Assembly (NCBI GenBank): GCA_020847755.1 | Contig: JADLBK010000050.1 | Coordinates: forward strand, 1 to 51,011 | Length of the DNA: 51,011 nt | From: Flavobacteriales bacterium | Lineage (GTDB): Bacteria; Bacteroidota; Bacteroidia; Flavobacteriales_F; PHOS-HE28 | Direction: 5' to 3' | Part shown: positions 48,401 to 51,011 of the stretch, one piece after another | Position numbering within the stretch: the first letter of the stretch is position 1 | Layout: each line of letters starts with the position of its first letter | Notes under the pieces: generated by a model | Databases searched by the model: none | What the model was told of the DNA's origin: nothing | What the model saw: only the letters and a program-made list of their open reading frames with translations | Position numbers and translations under genes: made by a program

Positions 48401-49169
48401 GGTTCGACGGCAGGCCGTTCCCCGTGGCCGGGTCCAGGCGCAGGATCTTCCCGTTGAAGCTGTTCACCATCTGGGAGCGGAACGCGCCCACGTTCTCGGC
48501 CGGCCGGATGATGCCATCCGTGAGCGCCTGCTGCCAGTACGTCTCCGAAGCGCTGCCGACATCGGTGCTCGAGTAGCTCGCGCCATCGCCCAGGCTCACG
48601 AGCAAGGTGCCGTCCGTGCCGAACATGATGGTACCCGTGCTGTGCGATTCATGCAGCAACGGCACACCCGTGGAGGGGCTCTCCCCCAGCAGCACCAGGC
48701 GGCTGCCGGTGTTCACCGTGTTGAAGGTGGGACCCACCGCGGTATAGCGCGTCAGGCGCATGATGGTCGCGCTGAAATACTCGTTGGTGTTCGCGTTGTA
48801 GCTGCCTGTGCCGAAGTTCATCAAGTGGTGCCGGTCCACCGCGTAGAGCAGGTAGATGTAGCCGTTCGTCAGGAAGTTCGGGTCCAGCGCGAAGCCCAGA
48901 CATCCGTGGTCGCGCCAGTCGCCCACCTCGGGACTGATGTCGATCAACGGGTTGGGCAGCCGTACGCCGTTCTCCACGATCCACACCTTGCCGGCCTTCT
49001 CCCATACGTACATGCGGTCGTTGGCATCCCACACCGCGCCCTGCGGTGCGTTCCAGCCGCCCATCACCAGCACGTCAGCGAAACCCGAGGGCACCGATTG
49101 TGCCCACGCCCCGAACGCGGTGGAACCGATGGAACAGGCGAGCAACAGGCGGTGGATGGTGTGCTTCAT
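45474..49169 (-). CDS. Giant secreted GSDH-PKD-PA14 protein with duplicated C-terminal motif
   Basis: 1231 aa from ATG 49169 (signal MKHTIHRLLLACSIGSTAFGAWAQ); the track start at 49244 lies in the promoter region. Domains: PQQ/sorbosone dehydrogenase-like propeller (about 26-525; LPNPLIDISPEVGDWRDHG, LLVSLGDGASY, WALGLRNPYRC, MNFGWPLFEG), PKD (532-617; SYDPESGPLTHLWNFGNG), Ig/PKD-like (620-725), PKD (729-810; SHDPGTIVSYFWDFGDG) and a PA14-like domain (823-975; APTTGTYVFTAVSDDESIVYLS). The C-terminal region ends in two KYAGSxNDRDPIL copies. Likely a surface carbohydrate-binding or oxidising protein. The tail differs from the classic T9SS type A domain but is typical of Bacteroidota exported proteins. 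Confidence 0.82.
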   Translation of the reverse strand: MKHTIHRLLLACSIGSTAFGAWAQSVPSGFADVLVMGGWNAPQGAVWDANDRMYVWEKAGKVWIVENGVRLPNPLIDISPEVGDWRDHGCLGFALDPNFLTNGYIYLLYAVDRHHLMNFGTGSYNANTNEYFSATIMRLTRYTAVGPTFNTVNTGSRLVLLGESPSTGVPLLHESHSTGTIMFGTDGTLLVSLGDGASYSSTDVGSASETYWQQALTDGIIRPAENVGAFRSQMVNSFNGKILRLDPATGNGLPSNPFWNAAQPRSPQSRTWALGLRNPYRCTLRPGSGSTDPAAGDPGTIYIGDVQWNTWEDMNVCYEGGMNFGWPLFEGMTPLNSYMNTLTYNMDVPNPLYDGINCTLPYLRFQDLCKQDTPIHLNGHPNPCNSGVQIPNTIHKFYHARPAIDWRHGQNWARTATFNGSTATATDLNDPNSPVPGPMFGGYASIGGTWISGTGWPAGYQNVYFHADYPGAWIKRFVFNGQDQPLSAHDFGASLGAVVWVGEGPEGCLYYSNYATNEIRRICYTLAVNLPPVAVASQNVQYGPGPLNVQFTGSASYDPESGPLTHLWNFGNGQTSTAVNPSHVFTAPPNTPTSYTVTLTVTDNNGQSNQTSLLVSVNNTPPAVNITSFADGGTYPVGVDTTYLLEAAVNDLEHGQAQLTYAWRTTLHHNTHTHPEPIDAAPVTSTVISGVGCDGETYSYQITLTVTDAGGLSTTDTHWLYPRCNAIAPTAVIGTNVTVGAGPLNVQFNGEASHDPGTIVSYFWDFGDGTTSTQMNPAKTFTDTGDRTVTLTVTDDDGLTGQATVVITVITLDPPQCIGASGSVLRQYWSGISGSTVSTLVSSPNYPDNPTSTSFPTSFQANSVAYGNNYGTRMRGYILAPTTGTYVFTAVSDDESIVYLSPNADPRYKQQICSVPGWTNEAEFTKYPQQTSAGITLQAGIYYYVEMLHKEGSGGDHLALYWQTPTNTTRTIIPGSVLSRWQDCPPSVNLRAVLQGAFDAQANLMRDALRSNGLIPGTEPFTALGFTHTGGGGGETVGAGVLAITGANAVVDWVLVELRNKNNPAQVVATRSALLQREGDIVGTNGRPRLLFNVATDNYYVAVRHRNHLGVMTATSTLLNKDQKLVDLSLGTTAVHGTNARAVLSNGKRALWSGNVLRDTQLKYAGSANDRDPILVRIGGAVPTATTSGYWSEDVNLDGVVKYAGSSNDRDPILFNIGGTLPTAVRLEQLP
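45529..45685 (-). repeat. Short tandem repeat encoding KYAGSxNDRDPIL
   Basis: Two near-identical DNA copies of about 40 bp (45529-45568 and 45646-45685; AGGATGGGGTCACGGTCGTT...GATCCGGCGTACTTCA) exactly 117 bp (39 codons) apart. Confidence 0.85.
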
Positions 49170-49219
49170 GGTGAGGTGGCTTGCGCGATATGCTTCGACC
49201 AACAGATCGAAAATGTCGA

Positions 49220-49227
49220 CGAATCTA
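49220..49227 (-). promoter_or_regulatory. -7 element TAGATTCG for the giant secreted protein
   Basis: TAnnTTCG on the minus strand, 50 nt before ATG 49169, i.e. with a normal 5' leader. Confidence 0.45.
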
Positions 49228-49253
49228 CCACGACTCCCCACCACCTGTCAAGC

Positions 49254-49261
49254 GACCTTTG
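49254..49261 (+). promoter_or_regulatory. -7-like GACCTTTG abutting the acylphosphatase start
   Basis: Ends 4 nt before ATG 49266. Confidence 0.4.
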
Positions 49262-49265
49262 CCCC

Positions 49266-49544
49266 ATGCCCCCCACCATCCGGCTCCGCCTGCACATCGA
49301 AGGCACCGTTCAGGGCGTGTGGTACCGCAAGCATGCCGCCGAGGAGGCGCTTCGCCTGGGCCTCACCGGCTGGGTGCGCAACCTGCCGGACGGTGGTGTG
49401 GAGGCCGCGGCCGAAGGACCGCCCGATGCGGTGGACCGCTTCGTGGCCTGGTGCCGCAGCGGTCCGCCGCTCGCCCGGGTGACCCGGGTGACCGTTCGGT
49501 CTGAACCACCAGAGCAAGGCACCGGCTTCCCCATCCTGCGCTGA
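49266..49544 (+). CDS. acyP: Acylphosphatase
   Basis: 92 aa, the standard size. Hydrolyses carboxyl-phosphate bonds of acyl phosphates. Catalytic Arg in GTVQGVWYRKHAAEEA and Asn in GLTGWVRNLPDGGVE are present. Start at ATG 49266; the track ORF from 47946 is an antisense extension through the giant gene. Followed 3 nt later by the thpR reading frame. Confidence 0.93.
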   Translation: MPPTIRLRLHIEGTVQGVWYRKHAAEEALRLGLTGWVRNLPDGGVEAAAEGPPDAVDRFVAWCRSGPPLARVTRVTVRSEPPEQGTGFPILR

Positions 49545-49547
49545 CCG

Positions 49548-50066
49548 ATGCGCCTGTTCATCGCCGCTCCTCTGCCGGCCGTGTGGTCGACCCGACTGTG
49601 CGACGCGCTCGCCGCACAGGACCTCACAAGCTGGGCCCCCACCGACCCGGACGGCTGGCACCTTACCGTGCGCTTCATCGGTGAGCGGGCAGCGGACGAG
49701 CTCGACACGATCCACGCCGTGCTTCAGGCTGTTTGCGCAACGAGCCTTCCGTATGCACTCCACGACGCCTTCCTCTGCACAATGCCGGAGGACCGCCCCC
49801 GCATGATCTGGTCGCGCTTTGCGCCGCACCCGGCCCACCGCGACCTGCATCACCGGTTGTCGCACGCGCTCGGTCTCACACCCGACGATCGCGAACCGTT
49901 CTGGCCGCATGTGACCCTGGCCCGCGCTGCGGTCCCACACCCTTCGGCGGTCACCGCCCGCCCCTTGCCCGGTTAGCTGGTGGTGGACCGGTTGGCGCTG
50001 TACGAAAGCCGTCGCACGGCCGAAGGCCTGCGGTACACGCCACTGCTCACCCTTGCCCTGTCGTGA
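49548..50066 (+). pseudogene. thpR: RNA 2',3'-cyclic phosphodiesterase (ThpR/LigT) interrupted by an in-frame TAG
   Basis: The frame opens at ATG 49548 with the ThpR start MRLFIAAPLPA. It carries both HxTx catalytic motifs (WHLTVRFIGE, FWPHVTLARA), then meets TAG at 49974-49976 after 142 codons. Past the stop, the same frame continues to TGA 50064-50066 and reads LVVDRLALYESRRTAEGLRY, the typical ThpR C-terminal strand (LALYESR... RYTPL). The whole would be 172 codons, a normal family length. A single base change (e.g. GAG to TAG) or a sequencing error explains it; readthrough is less likely. The truncated 142-aa product keeps both catalytic histidines but would lose the last strand. Confidence 0.85.
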
Positions 50067-51011
50067 ACAGCTCCAGCTGCCCCTGCGGCGGGCGGTTGAA
50101 GCCACTGCTGTCCAGCGCGGGGAAGGCGCTCTGTCCGAAGATGCGCCGCCGCATGACCGTGAAGAGGCGGTTGATCTGCAGCGCGAAGGCCCCCTCGCCC
50201 CGCATGCGGACGCCGGAGCGGCCATCGCTCATGCGGCCGCCGTGCAGTGCGCTGGTCTGCGCGATCACCTTGGCGGCGCGATCGGGGAAGTGGTGCTGCA
50301 GCCAGGCGCGGAAGAGGGGTTCCACCGGACCGTTGGTGCGCAGCACGGTGTAGCCCGCGCCCACCGCTCCGGCCTCCCGGGCGGCGCGCAGCAGCGCAGG
50401 GATCTCGGGCTCATTGAGCGCGGGGATCACCGGGGCGATCATGGCGAACACCGGAACGCCGGCCGCCGCGAGCAGCTCCATGGCCTTCAGGCGGTTCGCC
50501 GCGGTGCTCGTGCGGGGCTCCAGCACCCGGCGCAGGTCCTCGTTCAGCGTGGTGAGGCTGATGGCCACCGCGGCGCGGCGGTCCCGGGCCAGCTCGGCCA
50601 GCAGGTCGACGTCACGCGTCACCAGCGCGTTCTTCGTGATCACGCTCACGGGCTGGCCGAAGCGCAGGCACAGCTCCAGGCAGGCCCGCGTCAGCCGCTC
50701 CCGGCGTTCCACCGGTTGGTAGGGGTCGGTGGCCCCGGAGAGCATGATCGGCTCGCCGCGCCAGGACGGGGCGCGCAAGGCCTTTTCGAGCAGCGCGGCC
50801 GCCACACGCTTCACGAGGATCACGCGTTCGAAGTCGAGGCCCGCGCTGTAGCCCCAGTACTCGTGGGTGGGCCGCGCATAGCAGTAGCTGCAGCCGTGCT
50901 CGCAGCCCTGGTACGGGTTCAGGCTCCAGGTGAAGGGCAGGTCCGGGCTGTCCACCCGGTTCAGGATGGTGCGGGGGAAGGTGGGCAGCACCTGCGTGGC
51001 CTGGTCCACCC
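50047..51011 (-). CDS. Radical SAM protein of the PA0069/SplB-like family (5' end outside window)
   Basis: At least 320 aa; the frame is open to the right edge, so the GTG at 51009 is only an apparent start. Iron-sulfur cluster motif CxxxCxxC (GCEHGCSYCYARPTH) follows SLNPYQ, as in the PA0069 family (COG1533, relatives of spore photoproduct lyase). Other blocks: LSGATDPYQPVERRERLTR, VITKNALVTRDVDLL, SLTTLNEDLRRVLEPR, APVIPALNEPEIP. The reaction is unknown. Its 3' end overlaps the ThpR remnant by 20 bp on the other strand. Confidence 0.87.
   Translation of the reverse strand, partial: VDQATQVLPTFPRTILNRVDSPDLPFTWSLNPYQGCEHGCSYCYARPTHEYWGYSAGLDFERVILVKRVAAALLEKALRAPSWRGEPIMLSGATDPYQPVERRERLTRACLELCLRFGQPVSVITKNALVTRDVDLLAELARDRRAAVAISLTTLNEDLRRVLEPRTSTAANRLKAMELLAAAGVPVFAMIAPVIPALNEPEIPALLRAAREAGAVGAGYTVLRTNGPVEPLFRAWLQHHFPDRAAKVIAQTSALHGGRMSDGRSGVRMRGEGAFALQINRLFTVMRRRIFGQSAFPALDSSGFNRPPQGQLELFTTGQG

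Noticed and set aside
47946-49265. Long N-terminal extension of the acylphosphatase ORF
   Set aside because: Antisense to the giant secreted protein; acylphosphatase is a 90-aa family and its promoter-like box lies just before ATG 49266.

Overview
The window is a GC-rich chromosomal segment of a Bacteroidota bacterium, most likely a Flavobacteriales relative. Several things point there. There is a gldA-gldF-gldG gliding/secretion ABC operon. At least four large secreted proteins carry type IX secretion (T9SS) type A C-terminal sorting domains or similar tails. GWxTD, DUF2461 and 'type 1 periplasmic binding fold' lipoprotein families are present. Many genes are preceded by a Bacteroidota-type -7 element (TAnnTTTG or its TTCG variant). 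No phage, transposase, CRISPR array or rRNA operon was seen; the one RNA gene is a tRNA-Ser(UGA).

Layout. 1-5.4 kb: partial SGNH hydrolase, an RlmI-type methyltransferase, a 605-bp divergent intergenic region with four copies of a TGTATGGCCATACA palindrome about 150 bp apart, a 3-hydroxyacyl-CoA dehydrogenase, a YceI lipoprotein, DUF2461 and an Ogt-type DNA repair methyltransferase. 5.4-9.6 kb: gldA-gldF-gldG-DUF4340. 9.6-13.9 kb: four genes with ATGA overlaps (C39-like peptidase, RLAN/RimK-like ATP-grasp ligase, GCS2 carboxylate-amine ligase, N-formylglutamate amidohydrolase), a predicted amidoligase/peptide-metabolite system and the most interesting pathway here. 13.9-22.6 kb: M36 metalloprotease, PhnP-like MBL hydrolase, tRNA-Ser, GWxTD protein, glycosyltransferase, AroQ, XerD and a small secreted protein. 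22.7-30.5 kb: T9SS cargo, namely a triplicated A-B repeat protein, an M1 peptidase and a third surface protein.

30.6-37.8 kb: LytTR response regulator, a small membrane protein plus a type 1 periplasmic-binding-fold lipoprotein, SGNH hydrolase, the mnmH-selD pair for tRNA 2-selenouridine, a basic hypothetical protein, a universal stress protein and a soluble sugar dehydrogenase. 37.8-43.3 kb: TetR regulator, ABC exporter with a degenerate nucleotide-binding domain, HlyD adaptor, TolC channel and a 103-aa unknown, overlapping or within 10 nt of each other. 43.3-51 kb: PAP2 phosphatase, a secreted propeller-like protein, a small ORF, a giant GSDH-PKD-PA14 secreted protein, acylphosphatase, a ThpR gene broken by an in-frame TAG, and a partial radical SAM protein.

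Two themes cut across the window. First, nine genes have a putative -7 box ending only 3-5 nt before the start codon, which would give leaderless mRNAs. Second, many genes are arranged with stop/start overlaps, suggesting translational coupling. Functional calls rest on motif reading by eye; no database search was run.
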